NCBI GenBank assembly: GCA_951799405.1
Contig: OX637338.1
Coordinates: 1,984,001-2,048,000, forward strand
From: Agapetus fuscipes
Taxonomy: Eukaryota > Arthropoda > Insecta > Trichoptera > Glossosomatidae
Direction of reading: 5' to 3'
DNA: 64,000 bases
The translations under genes were made by a program, and so were the position numbers. Under the pieces are notes generated by a model. It had not been told where the DNA came from and made no database searches. It was given only the letters and a program-made list of their open reading frames with translations. Of this stretch, positions 42,470 to 52,858 are shown in pieces (the first letter of the stretch is position 1; each line of letters starts with the position of its first letter).

Positions 42470-42720
42470 TAGGGGTGGCCAGAGCTTGTGCGGAGTTGCC
42501 TACATTTTTTACTATCCTCGCATACATTGTTCGATTTGTACATATCCATATCACCTTTTTCATGCATTTCCATCTTTTACATTCGCTTTGTATATCACAT
42601 TTTTAAACAATTTTACAAATCTGATCCAGTCATCCTTTTCCTTTCACATTTCCTCTCTCCTTTTTTAATGTTCTCTTTCTTCATGCGCTTCTGACGTCAA
42701 CTCACTCTCCTTTTACTCTG
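42470..42720 (-). pseudogene. RTE-like LINE 3' end, diverged
   Basis: Minus strand starts from the GGCCACCCCTAGCG stop context and carries the AAGG(T/G)GATATGGAT and AAAGGAAAAGGATGACTGG blocks of the family. Read at DNA level only; frames are broken. Confidence 0.65.
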
Positions 42721-42944
42721 GAATCTGGATATTCTTAAAACTGATCACAATGCCATTCAAAAGCTTTAAAGCAAACAACTGGTCATAAAAATCAAACGTC
42801 TAACTAAGCTATTTAAGACACAAAAAATGTTCAGTTTGCGGCAATTTTGATAAATACTTTCATTAAAAAAAGCTGCTGTCAGTGAAGATGACGTCATCTT
42901 GAAAATCGTTAGTTAACTAACTAAGAGATTGATAAACGTTAAGG

Positions 42945-43040
42945 AAATGAAAGCATTATAAAAGAACATGAAGTGCAGGCGCGTCTGTGGCAGTATTGAC
43001 CACCTCAAGCGAAATTGCGTTGGGATACAGTTACAGTTGG
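42945..43040 (+). repeat. RTE-like LINE 3' terminus
   Basis: GAAATGAAAGCATTATAAAAG...GTGGCAGTATTGACCACC...GGGATACAGTTACAGTTGG, ending in the GTTACA hexamer. Confidence 0.6.
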
Positions 43041-43391
43041 AGCAACAGGGAAAATAAAAAAGAAGGATTTTTACAGATAAGATAAATTAGAGCCAGTTTG
43101 CCAATTATTTATTTAAATTTACGGCCATAAAATGAACTTGAAAATCTCGTATGACGCGTAAGCATAGTTTATCACAAGGATTAATGCCATTACATAACAC
43201 TAAAGAAATCAAAAGTGGTTTGCTAAATCCATTTGCGAATCTAGCTGACGTGTAGGTCCATTGATATTATACGTACCTGTATATGTTATTGTGGCTATTC
43301 CATATAGAAGGTGTATTCATACAGTTTAGAGACATATGATATCTATAATAATCGCAATGGTATATTAACATTTAAGATTCGTATTACATTA
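43041..43391. other. No recognisable feature
   Basis: AT-rich. Confidence 0.4.
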
Positions 43392-43520
43392 TTGAGGCTG
43401 ACCACCCATACTGTAAAAAATGGACCGCTTTCCCAAAGTCAACGACGATACCATGTTGAAAGCACCGGTTCTCAGATCTCTGTTCTCAGAATATACCTTT
43501 GTAACTTAGATTAGATTAGG
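43392..43520 (+). repeat. Family A remnant containing a 5S-like fragment
   Basis: GAGGCTGACCACCCATACTG (43395 on) and, after 43480, TTTGTAACTTAGATTAGATTAGG belong to family A. Between them, 43441-43479 (AACGACGATACCATGTTGAA, CACCGGTTCTCAGATC) is the first ~40 nt of the 5S-like SINE head. Confidence 0.7.
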
Positions 43521-43754
43521 TATGATTAGATATTGTGCAGTTTAGTGGAGGTGCTGTCATCTCATTGACGAAAGTGACAGACGGAGAGTCTATCAATGTT
43601 ATTCACAAAAAAATGATCCACAGCTTACACATGTATCACGGTCTATATGAATGCTGAATTCCCGTTAGGTGGCAAATAAGCCACGGATTCCTGTGTGCGA
43701 ATATCACTGGAAGTATTTAGGATATATGGAATTCTTTTTTATTTTCAGAGCTGT

Positions 43755-43815
43755 CTGGCTCTGGATGAAATGAAAGAAGTATGTAAGGACCAAAAAAATG
43801 CCGGCTGATCTATAA
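43755..43815 (+). repeat. RTE-like LINE 3' fragment
   Basis: CTGGATGAAATGAAAGAAGTATGTAAGGACC matches the LDEMKEVCKD coding tail. Confidence 0.6.
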
Positions 43816-43961
43816 AAGCTAAAGCAAAAGCTTTGAAGTTTTTAATTTCCGTTTTGGATAGATTTATGTTTTTGTAGATTTATGTTTTTGTAGATGTTAA
43901 TCCTTTTGTTTTTGCTAAGTGTTTGTTTGTTTTATATGGCTAGATGTAAATAATTATTTGT

Positions 43962-44385
43962 ATTCCTTGACTGATAGGTTGGTATGAGGCTAACCGCCCA
44001 TACTGTAAAATTGGTTTACTTTGCCAATGTCATCCCTGTTTCCCCTGTTTCAGAAGCAGCTGCCTGGACATCCCTGCAAGAAGGCCCCGCACTGTTTTTG
44101 GAGACAGAACATTCAAGGCAGCCGCTCCAATGACTTGGAACGCTATTCCCGCCTCACTGAGGGTACTGGATATGGAGAGACCATTTAAAAGAGGTCTCAA
44201 GACTCACCTCTTCGTCCAATCATATGGACAAGCGCCTTTGTAGTGACACACTGTCATAAAAGGCGCTTTACAAATTTTGTCTTTTCAATCTGTTTCAGGG
44301 AAGGTCGGAAAAGTTGATTTTTATATTGTTAGTCTACACGCGGCACGTTTAAGCGCTAACTTACACGTGCCTGCTTGTGTGAATA
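43962..44385 (+). repeat. Family A repeat split by a CR1/L2 3' end
   Basis: 43962-44045 (TTCCTTGACTGATAGG...TCATCCCTGTTTC) continues at 44291 (TGTTTCAGGGAAGGTCGG) to about 44385, where an AT microsatellite replaces the tail. CTGTTTC at the junctions may be the target duplication. Confidence 0.85.
44056..44243 (+). pseudogene. CR1/L2-like LINE C-terminus, subfamily 2
   Basis: In frame: LDIPARRPRTVFGDRTFKAA, APMTWNAIPASLRVLDMER, PFKRGLKTHLFVQSYGQAPL and stop. The 3' UTR is only about 40 bp and ends AAAAGGCGCTTTACAAAT, a short terminus like that of L2/CR1-group elements. No stop interrupts the 60 codons. Confidence 0.88.
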
Positions 44386-44406
44386 TATATATATATATAT
44401 AGTATA

Positions 44407-44724
44407 TTTTTTTAAAGAAAATCCTGTGCGGGAGACTCCCTAGATTCTAGAGACTCTAGGGGTCTATGACACTTGTTGTAGTGCCGCAGAGGTGTACGAG
44501 CTTGTTCGTCGCTACAAAGCGCCAATACTCAAGCAAGACCCAGTTGCTGTAAGGCTGGATGGACCTTTGGTGACCGGTCATTGGTAAAGGTTTATGAATT
44601 TTTCAACCCAGTGAAGGGCAAATTTGAAAATATAAATGGAATATTTTTTGTGCTCCGCCGGGGTTCGAACCCACAACCTTCCCATTCAGAGTCCGCAGTG
44701 TTACCACTGAGCTACGGACCGGTC
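44407..44724 (-). mobile_element. 5S-tRNA SINE, type-a, tRNA module intact
   Basis: Minus strand: GGTCCGTAGCTCAGTGGTAA (A box), GGGTTCGAACCCCGG (B box), body, type-a tail. It lacks the 5S head. Best preserved tRNA module of the family; the GGACTCTGAAT anticodon region recalls tRNA-Gln. Confidence 0.9.
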
Positions 44725-45782
44725 ATCTTTAATAGGCATCTCAAATTTTGCAACTTTTGTTATTAGTTTATTATGATTATTATTGTCTCATTAGTTTACG
44801 AGCACACCATGTACGTTCATAGATTCGTATTTTATAGAAAAAATAAACGCCGCCCATGATTTATTGTTTATACATAAGAAACACGTTTCTTAGGATAAAG
44901 AATAAAAATAAAATCCAGCCTGACGCCCATAATTTGTAGGCGTTAGTATGGCCGACATGTAATTTAATGTGTAACGCGTCACATAAACCATTACACATCC
45001 TATTTAGAAAACATGACCGATATGTAAAGATATTCAAAACGTCGAGAATATTATCTGGCGCCATTGTTAAAAATGTGTCAACGGTTTTTTTTTTATAAAA
45101 GTAACATCAAAACTATCCTTGTGATTTGAATAAAAAAAATAATGTGACCGAATCGATATAAATATGATGAACAAGATAAAAACTCGATGGTAATAGTTTA
45201 CTTTAAGGTTATACGAGAGCTTAAGAAGATTATTAATATCGGGACTAAAGAACCTCTTTAATTGTTTTATGAAACTAAAATCGTAATTTTATGTCAAATA
45301 ACTTTGACTGATCATGGCCAGATGTCGTTGCTGAAGTATATAACTTAATGTTCTTACTAGAGGCATTACGTTTCATAAAAAAATAATGTAAATTATCTTG
45401 ACACTCTTAGCGAGCGTTTTAGTTTTTATAAACTTTTGTTTAAACGCTATTGTTGAGTATTTACGACCGCATGGCTCATTCCGTAAGTTATGCATCAAAA
45501 ATTGCAAAAAGAAATGATTTGACACAAGTATTATTCTATGTTAGAATTATTTAACTTTTTTTGCATCTTTAATCCACACGGAGGAAGTGTGACCAGAGCT
45601 TTTTTGTCGTTTCAACAAAGGCGTGTAAAAGTACTGTTTCGTCTATCTCACACATACGTATTTTTTTTATATTTTCAAAGTGTAGGTCCTAGTGATAGCA
45701 AACCAGTGTATTAAAACAAGTTTGGCCAAAAAAAAATATTTTCATTTTATTTATCATTTTTTATCTTCTTTTATATCTTATC
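44725..45782. other. No recognisable feature
   Basis: About 1 kb of AT-rich unassigned DNA; short ORFs show no domain. Confidence 0.45.
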
Positions 45783-45880
45783 AGTACGTAGTGTAGTGGT
45801 AACACTTCGGACTCTGAATGGAAGGTTGTGGATTCGAATCCTAGCGGAGCACACAAAATATACCATTTATCCTTGTATAT
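45783..45880 (+). repeat. 5S-tRNA SINE, tRNA module only
   Basis: CGTAGTGTAGTGGTAACAC (A box), GGATTCGAATCC (B box), AGCGGAGCAC end; 3' body missing. Confidence 0.78.
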
Positions 45881-45899
45881 AACCAGTTAATATACCAGA

Positions 45900-46059
45900 T
45901 CCTTGACTAATAGATTGGTTGATTGTCGTTTTTGGTTTCAATTTGTAAATACACATGCAGCATTTGTAAATGCGATCTTACAAGCGTGTATGCTTGTGAG
46001 AATGCGCTTTATATGAATCTTAAATGTTAAGATACCTTTTCAACTTAGATTATAGATTG
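45900..46059 (+). repeat. Family A repeat with internal deletion
   Basis: TCCTTGACTAATAGATTGG then directly TTTCAATTTGTAAATACAC to CAACTTAGATTATAG. Confidence 0.8.
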
Positions 46060-46082
46060 TGGTTATCAAGCGCAAAACTTTG

Positions 46083-46275
46083 CCAATTCACTTTGCCAAT
46101 GTCACCCCTGTGTCAGGAAAGGTCGCCTAAAGTTGTAGGGCTTTTATTCATTTGAGGTTTTTCATTTGTTAGTTCACATTCAGCATTTGTAAGCGCGAAC
46201 TACATGTGCTTGTTTGCGGGCATACATTTGAGAGCTTTAAATGAATATATCCTTGCAATTTAGATTATAGATTAT
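46083..46275 (+). repeat. Family A repeat, 5' part missing
   Basis: CAATTCACTTTGCCAATGTC to TTAGATTATAGATTATTATTATT. Confidence 0.85.
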
Positions 46276-46339
46276 TATTATTACAGATCATCAGTCACGT
46301 AAGTCTATAATGTTTAATCTAAGTTGCAAAAAAATATTG

Positions 46340-46503
46340 AAAGAATGCGACGTACAAGTGAATGCAAAAGAAGGAAACCTATGAAAACGTTGATGGATAC
46401 GAATGAATTGAAAGAGGCATTCACGGATAGGGAAAGATGGAAGCAAATCTGCAGAGGCTCTGACAACCCCTAGCAGAATGTTGACAGAGTTACAGTTACA
46501 GTA
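46340..46503 (+). repeat. RTE-like LINE 3' end
   Basis: KAKEGNL-type frame, then MDTNELKEA and a CAACCCC-TAG context, ending AGAGTTACAGTTACAGT. Confidence 0.72.
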
Positions 46504-46519
46504 TAATAACATGTTGGAT

Positions 46520-47372
46520 TTAGACTCCGTCTACACCCCTATCCGAAATTATCCGAATCTTTTGTATCGGTTTCGGTTCCTAACATGTTTTTATTTTTAT
46601 TTCGGATACTTGAATGTTTAAATTACGATTACAATTAATATCCACAACATCTCTAGTTATACTCACACATTATTCCCGACGTTACGTTAGCGTTATAGAC
46701 AATGTCTCCAAGAGGCACTATTTCTGATTGAAGATTAAGTACATATGTACTTTTAAACTTTAATTTTCGTCTTAATAGCTAAAATTTAATAAATTTTAAA
46801 AATTAAAAAAGGTTTCACATAACTTTACAGAGAATGTTGTCAATACTTTATTAATACATCAACAAAATATCGCTCGCCAACACACACACACATATAGTTT
46901 TTTTCACCATAATGTTAATGTTCTAGAGGTCGACAACCGTTTCAAAATTCAATATTACCGAAGAGAGAAAACATTTACCATGAAATATATTTTTGTTTTG
47001 TTTATCATTTTGATTATCCAGCACATAATTTTGTACAGTTAAATGATATTATTTCGGATATCCGCTAGTTTTGGAATGTTTCGGTCACGGATATTAGATT
47101 TTTAAGAGATTTTGAAAATAAAATACCTATAAATAAGAACATTGATTGTATGGCATTATTTCTAGGCTATCATTAAGTTTTTTAATCAATCACACAAGAA
47201 TACGTGATTATTATTAAAGCTCCATATTAACTGAAAAATGCAAAAAAAAATATTGAAACGATGTTACAGACGACATTTTTATTACATTTTGGATACGGAT
47301 AAGAGTTTTTTTTTAGTTTCGAGTATCCGATAGTTTCAGTTATGGATACGGATGATGTACGGATGTCCATTT
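46520..47372. other. Candidate element rich in CGGATA/TATCCG
   Basis: TATCCGAA/TTCGGATA motifs cluster at both ends (46545-46610 and 47050-47370) around an AT-rich interior. This suggests subterminal binding sites of a non-autonomous DNA transposon, but exact ends are not clear. Confidence 0.35.
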
Positions 47373-47383
47373 ATTACTCTAAA

Positions 47384-47636
47384 ATCTAATCTAAATCTAA
47401 GCTGCAAAGATATGTATCATTTGAGATTCATATCAAATGCATTCCCACAAGCAGACATGCATAATTTCGCGCTTACACATGCCGCATGTGGACCTACAAT
47501 ATAAAAACCCCAATCTCAAATGAACATAAGCCCTGCAACTCTTGCCGACCTTCCCTGAAGCAGGGGTGACATTGGCAAAGTGAACCATTTTTTACAGTAT
47601 GTGTGGTCAGCGCCATACCAGCCTATAAGTCAAGGT
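47384..47636 (-). repeat. Family A repeat
   Basis: Complete; very close to 10632-10887. Confidence 0.9.
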
Positions 47637-47657
47637 ATGCATGTAATAAATAACATT

Positions 47658-47800
47658 CTAATCTAATCTCATCTAAGTTGTAAAGATAATATGCAACATT
47701 GGGGGTTCACATTACATGCATTCTCACAACACGTTTCACACACAGAACCATTATCTACAACATGGGTGGTCAGCCGCATATCAACCTATAAGTCAAAAAA
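47658..47800 (-). repeat. Family A repeat with internal deletion
   Basis: CTAATCTAATCTCATCTAAG to CAACCTATAAGTC; the central ~110 bp are lost. Confidence 0.8.
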
Positions 47801-49340
47801 TATACACAACAAATTACATTTAGAAATAAACATCGTGATAAAAGAATCTTGAAAATTTACACTTTTCAAAAAAGGTTTTTGAGTTCTGTAAGAATTTGGA
47901 AGCTCCCATAGAGTAATAGTAATAATACTAGGTATTATTATTGGTTTTCAAAGCGACGCGAAGCTGTGAGACGAAGTTAAACTCCAAGTATGAAAGTCAA
48001 CATTTTAACTGAGCCGCGGCACATACAAATAATGTATCAAGATTAAAGCAGCACCTCTAACGAGCGTCTCAATTTCTATATATTATAATAAAACTCTGTG
48101 GTTGAGTATAAAACATGATTTTTTTACGTTCATTCTACCGCACGCAAAAATACGTACGTATGCCTCGAGTATAACATTTGACGGTTAAAGTCAAACACGG
48201 AGAAAACAAAAAAAAAAAACGATTTTAAACAGCGCCGTGTGGCCGTCTTAATTTTGATGCATTTGTACAAAACGATAACTCCGAGTTACAACGTAAAAAA
48301 ATATTTGCTTCTGGGGAAATATCAGGAAATATGAACACCGAAAATGTGTCATAATTTTTGTCTCTCGGAAATATAATTGTTTGAATAGTTCAAAAAACCG
48401 ACACAATGGCGCACTAGGATGGACCGCGTTTAGTATGAAAATCATTCTTTTTCCATTATTAAATATAAACTGGAAGAGGAAAAATAAAATAAGAATTAAC
48501 TTAAACACATAAAAAATATAACTTCAAATCCTAAAAGGAAAATATACCATTAAAATTCAATTTTAGCTACACGATCGTATGCAAAATTTGGGTACTTTTT
48601 CAATAATTATAAAAAACCAATGAAAAGTTTAAAAAAATAATTTTCATCTAGAAAAAATAAAACTAATCAAAATAAATGTTTTGAAATAAAAAAAAGTTAG
48701 GATTTTTTCATAACAACAGTGGAAATCTCCATTTAAGGTATCTCCGTAAATAAATTTATTTTAAATTGGTATTTTATGGGAAAAAATACCTAATTTTATG
48801 TGTTAATTTAAACTGGAGAGAAAATGCTACCTTATCATTCAAAATATGGGCTATTTTGGTCATCAAAGTTGGGCGCGCTGACCTCTCAATCACCCTTAAG
48901 CATGAATTTTTTTAAGTTTAAATTTTTATAAATATTTCATTTGGTCATCTTCACGTTTAGAATCAATACGATTTTGTTATAATTTGATTTGAAGTTCTCT
49001 TGATTAAGTACATTGCAATTTAAATTTATTTCACTAAGATTTATTTTTCCCAATACAGGCTTCTCTTCAATCTCTGCTTACAGTTATTCGCGTTATGGTC
49101 AAAGTGACTCTGTCTGCCCTACAGAATCTTTGCTCGAATATATGTGTACGGTAGAGATGATTCTTGCATATTCGAGCACTTGGTAGATACTTCCATAATG
49201 GATTATACTAGAGAATTGTTCCACACTAAACCAGAATGTTCGACACTATACCAGAGACATCACACACACCAATCAGCGTGCCTAGGCTCACGTCCCCACG
49301 AACTCACACGTTCGTAACAATATTATAAATTTGATAAAGC
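47801..49340. other. Mostly unassigned; possible LTR-like sequence at its right end
   Basis: About 1.5 kb without a convincing gene. The right end (about 49060-49320) finishes CACGTTCGTAACA and has an LTR-like composition, but I could not fix its other end. Confidence 0.35.
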
Positions 49341-49627
49341 ACAACTAAGCAACACATATAGTGCAATTTCTTTCCGCGTAATCTCCAAAGGGGTTGCATA
49401 TAGGAGGGGGCCGGTCTTCCGTTTACCACTTCACTTTAATGGGGGCTATTCAGCTCACGAGGGGCTAGTTAATATTTCCATTTAAGGCTTCGTAAACCTT
49501 CCCGGTATTCTTATTTTGAGTTTGAAATTAACACCAAAATGGGATTTTTTGCTTCCCTTAGTGGTGATCAAACCCTAGACTTCAGTCATGGAATGCAAGC
49601 ATTCTACCAACTGAGCTGTCGACCGGA
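49341..49627 (-). mobile_element. tRNA-derived SINE-1, diverged
   Basis: Minus strand: CCGGTCGACAGCTCAGTTGG (A box) then GGTTTGATCACC in place of the B box. Body and CTATATGTGTTGCTTAG tail are present. Confidence 0.82.
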
Positions 49628-49716
49628 TTTGAGTAACAATGTATTGTTCATACCTAATTTTTTTTTTTTAAATCTAAGCCAATTACCTACATGCTTCGCA
49701 TTTGATTCCGCTCTTG

Positions 49717-49848
49717 ATCTAATCTAATCTAATCTAAGTTGCAAAGATATATTACATTGGAGATTCATATTACATGCATTTTCACAAGCAGACACATACA
49801 AGTTTGCGCTTGCACATGCCGCATGTGAACCTACAACATAAAAACCAA
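49717..49848 (-). repeat. Family A repeat, half
   Basis: Four TCTAA units to CTACAACATAAAAACC. Confidence 0.82.
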
Positions 49849-50214
49849 AAAAATCATAGGAATATATCATCGGCGCAAGCTTTACGAGCGTCTCCTAGTG
49901 ACGCGATGGCGTGGGTGGACAGACTTCGTGTTGTCGACCACAAGACACTACATTACATCAAATTCCCCAAGGTCAGACCACTGATTGCTGCCTTGCTAGA
50001 CCAGAATGCCGGCAGTGCATCAGAATAGACGCACCCACCTCGATCCGAGCTATGCCTCTAATAACTTCATTCCCTGTATCAAATTCTAAGGCCATTACTC
50101 TAAGTCCATTCAACGGGTGATCAAATTTCTATTTTTAGACCCTGTAACTGATTTGATTTTGTTGCATGTTGCCAACTAGATGTCTGAGCATTGATTTTCG
50201 TTTGAAACTACATG
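49849..50214 (+). other. Unassigned; short coding-like stretch
   Basis: 49890-50026 reads WVDRLRVVDHKTLHYIKFP and RPLIAALLDQNAGSASE in one frame, less AT-rich than its surroundings. I do not recognise it; it may be a fragment of a host exon or another element. Confidence 0.3.
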
Positions 50215-50218
50215 ATAT

Positions 50219-50624
50219 TGTTACGAATTTAGGGTTCAAAACTCTTTCAATTAAAAATACTGGTCTTCTTAAACAGTTGTTTATTTTACACATTTTTAAT
50301 AGTTTATTTTCACAAAGGTAGTCTCGACTATTCCATTACACTTGGTTTCTGTTCACTGGTTTTGGTTCAATGTATGTAATTGTAAAGCTCGTAGAATACT
50401 GGCTCTGCAAACAACTCGCACCCGGGTTTCTTATACTCTTCAAAACAGTACAATCCAGATCCATATTCGCTAGACAGTTCCAGAAAGGCGTAGTAATCAT
50501 TATTTCTCGATGCTTCAAGTATTTTTATTCAATGATTCCTACCCACACAATACAATACAGAATTCCTATAACTATAACTAATACCTAATTATTTTAAATA
50601 TTTATATTTCATATTTACATAACA
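50219..50624 (-). repeat. Solo LTR of the macro-domain gypsy family
   Basis: Minus strand runs TGTTATGTAAATATGAAAT to TTCGTAACA and aligns block by block with 3274-3788, minus the 44-bp duplication and part of the middle. Flanked by ATAT on both sides (50215-50218, 50625-50628). LTR-LTR recombination is the likely origin. Confidence 0.88.
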
Positions 50625-50649
50625 ATATTATGTACCTATATGACTTTGA

Positions 50650-51081
50650 TAATAATAATAAATAATATTAGGGTGATTTATATGGTGAGCGCTGTTTTTG
50701 TGTGTATCACACCTCAAGAGCCCTCTGCGAGCTTGGTCGTCGCTGTAGAAGCGTCAATTATCAAGCAAGACCCAGTTGTCGTAAGGTTGGATGGACCTTT
50801 CAGTGACCGGTCTTTGGTAAAGGTTTAAGAATTTTTCAACCCAGCGAAGAGCACATTTGGAAATACAAATGGTATATTTTTTTGTGCTCCGCCGGGATTC
50901 GAATCCACAACCTTCCATTTACGAGTCCGAAGTGTTGCTACTGGACTACGGACTGGTCCAAGAAATGCCAACAACACGCGGTGTACCTGAGCGGTCACTC
51001 ATCCAAGTAGCATCCACGCCCAATGCTGCTTAACTTCGGTGATCTGATGAGAACCGGTGCTTTCAACATGGTATCGTCGTT
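50650..51081 (-). mobile_element. 5S-tRNA SINE, type-b, nearly full length (about 430 bp)
   Basis: Minus strand: 5S-rRNA-like head of about 115 nt at 51081-50967 (AACGACGATACCATGTTGAA, CACCGAAGTTAAGCAGC, TACTTGGATGAGTGACCGC, CACCGCGTGTTGTTGGC). A ~12-nt linker leads to a tRNA-like module (GGATTCGAATCCCGG B box), body and type-b tail with ATT/AAT repeats. It shows the head-to-tail order of the whole family. Confidence 0.9.
50967..51081 (-). other. 5S rRNA-like head of the SINE
   Basis: Covers nearly the whole 5S length in order, including the loop with ACCGAAGTTAAGC and the internal-promoter C-box region GGATG.GTGACCGC. It is not a 5S gene: it lacks the GCC start, is mutated, and is fused to the tRNA module. 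Confidence 0.85.
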
Positions 51082-51129
51082 TGATGTATGTAAGTGAAGC
51101 ATAGACAGGGAGTGTCAGTGAAATGAGTA

Positions 51130-51476
51130 AAGTATGTATGTACGGTGGAAATGAAACATTTGAGAAGCATGAACGGAAAAACTCGGAAGGATAGAGTAAG
51201 AAATGAATGGGTTAAGAAAGAATGTAAGTTGAAAGAGGATGTGAATGTTAAGGTACAAAATAATGTGATGTGGTGGTTTGGGCATGTGGAAAGAATTAAT
51301 GATGATAAACTGAAAAAATATATATACAGAGGAAGTGTGAAAGGAAAAAGCGGTAAGGGATGACCGAGAAAGATTAGATTGAAGAGATAGTGAATGAATG
51401 GGGTATACAAAGTGGGTGTAAAAGAAGAAAATGTATGAAAAATGTGATGGATATCAATGAATTGTAAGAAGTATAT
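51130..51476 (+). pseudogene. RTE-like LINE C-terminal region (longest copy of its family)
   Basis: In frame LRSMNGKTRKDRVRNEWVKK, ECKLKEDVNVKVQNN, VMWWFGHVERINDDKLKKYI and GSVKGKSGKG, then a stop. Homology continues at DNA level (GATTGAAGAGATAGTGAATGAATGG...AAATGTATGAAAAATGTGATGG). The 259-bp MITE interrupts it; it resumes at about 51736-51775. Confidence 0.8.
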
Positions 51477-51735
51477 GAGTCGTATAAATGCAAACTTCTT
51501 ACGCGATGATTTTGAGAAAAATAAACTTGTTAACTTGTAAAACGGCAACACCAGTTGGAGATGACAGCGTTTGCACGAAATCATACTTTTTCAATTAAAA
51601 TTACGAAGGATTAAGTGAGGTTTACATTATATCGCACACAGCAAATGATTTGTTACACTGCGCAGAATCAAATTCAATCATTATCTAAAAAAATCATAAA
51701 TTTTGGAGATGACGGCGTTTGCAGTTATACGACTC
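51477..51735 (-). mobile_element. 259-bp MITE, copy 2
   Basis: Exactly the same length as 12737-12995 and its reverse complement with a few differences. Flanks ATAT and ACAT. Other copies of the host RTE read ATGT here, which fits a mutated 4-bp target duplication. Confidence 0.88.
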
Positions 51736-51775
51736 ACATAAGGATAGGAAGAAATGGAGGCAGCTCTGCAGCTCT
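51736..51775 (+). repeat. RTE-like LINE continuation
   Basis: AAGGATAGGAAGAAATGGAGGCAGCTCTGCAG matches 7557-7593. Confidence 0.8.
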
Positions 51776-52280
51776 GCCGTATTAGTGTAGTAATTCAACA
51801 GTTATTTGTTACGAAAAATATTATTTACAAAAAAAGTGATGCCGGTCATTTGCAGGTTCAAGTTTTTACAGTTGGCCTTCCTGATTGTAAGCAGCCAGCT
51901 CATAAACAGAAAAGCTGTGCCATAAAGCATAGCATGAGCTGCACAATTCGCATTTTTTTTTGCACAACAAAGTATTTATTATGTCGCCACCCTAAAGGTA
52001 AAATGAATAAGTGCTGATTCACTGACTTGAGAAATGAAATGAAGGTGAAATGAGGTGACTTATTTTAGTAAGTGAACTAATTATAAGGCAATGCTCTTGA
52101 AAAACTTCTAAGGGCATTTTGCACCAAACTCCAATCAGACAAAAATCAAAATGAAGTGTGATTTTTGAACAAATCAAATATTTACAGCTGTATATATACA
52201 GCTGATGCCCATCATTTTTCCTGTTTAAATTTATGTTATTACCCACTTCAGAGAAATATTTAACCGAGGTCCTTACTGTA

Positions 52281-52516
52281 CCCTTAGTACGAGTTGCAAA
52301 ACTTGAGTAATGTAAAGTTTACGGCAATTATTAAAGGGTGATTCCCCCCAAAATCTGCCGTTTTTGTTTGTTTGAACTTGGTTTTCTTCATCACTGTAAC
52401 TCTTTTGCTAAGACCATTAAGTGTAAGAAACAAAAACGGCAGATTTTGGGAGAAATCACTCTTTAATATTTTCCGTAAACTTTACTTTTCTCAAGTTTTG
52501 CAACTCGTACTAAGGG
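52281..52516. mobile_element. Tc1/pogo-like MITE, copy 2 (236 bp)
   Basis: CCCTTAGTACGAGTTGC and its exact inverse at the ends, TA on both sides (52279-52280, 52517-52518), long internal inverted repeats. The TA target points to the Tc1/mariner superfamily. Confidence 0.88.
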
Positions 52517-52604
52517 TACAGATCTAAGCAATCAAATTTGATGTGTTAATCAAAAATTGATTGGAGGTTGATGCTTTCTATGCTACAGGATTTTAACACT
52601 ATTT

Positions 52605-52858
52605 TCCCCCAGTGCTTGTTTGGCTCATCTACCATTTGACTTAAAGATGACCTTTCAATGAAATTGTCTTAAGAATCACATTCTACACAATCTGAGCTTA
52701 TAAAAAAAAAACGCATTACATAGTGCAACTGTTATTCTTAATATTTTCAAAATCAATTTCCTGCATTCATAAGACACATAGGTCCAGTACACATACAAGC
52801 ATTGCACACGTAAAATCACCTGTTGGAGATAAGACAAAACGTCACTAAAGGGGACGAC
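52605..52858 (-). mobile_element. Family B inverted-repeat element
   Basis: CCCCCAGTGCTTGTTTGGC at the left, ACTAAAGGGGACGAC at the right. Confidence 0.75.

Noticed and set aside
44650..44724. tRNA-Gln gene
   Set aside because: The tRNA-like fold belongs to the 5S-tRNA SINE, with body and tail attached and several similar copies here.
49060..49320. Solo LTR
   Set aside because: One end (CACGTTCGTAACA) is LTR-like, but no second end, target duplication or second copy could be found.
50967..51081. 5S rRNA gene
   Set aside because: Mutated, lacking the exact ends and a T-run terminator, and fused to a tRNA module in a SINE.
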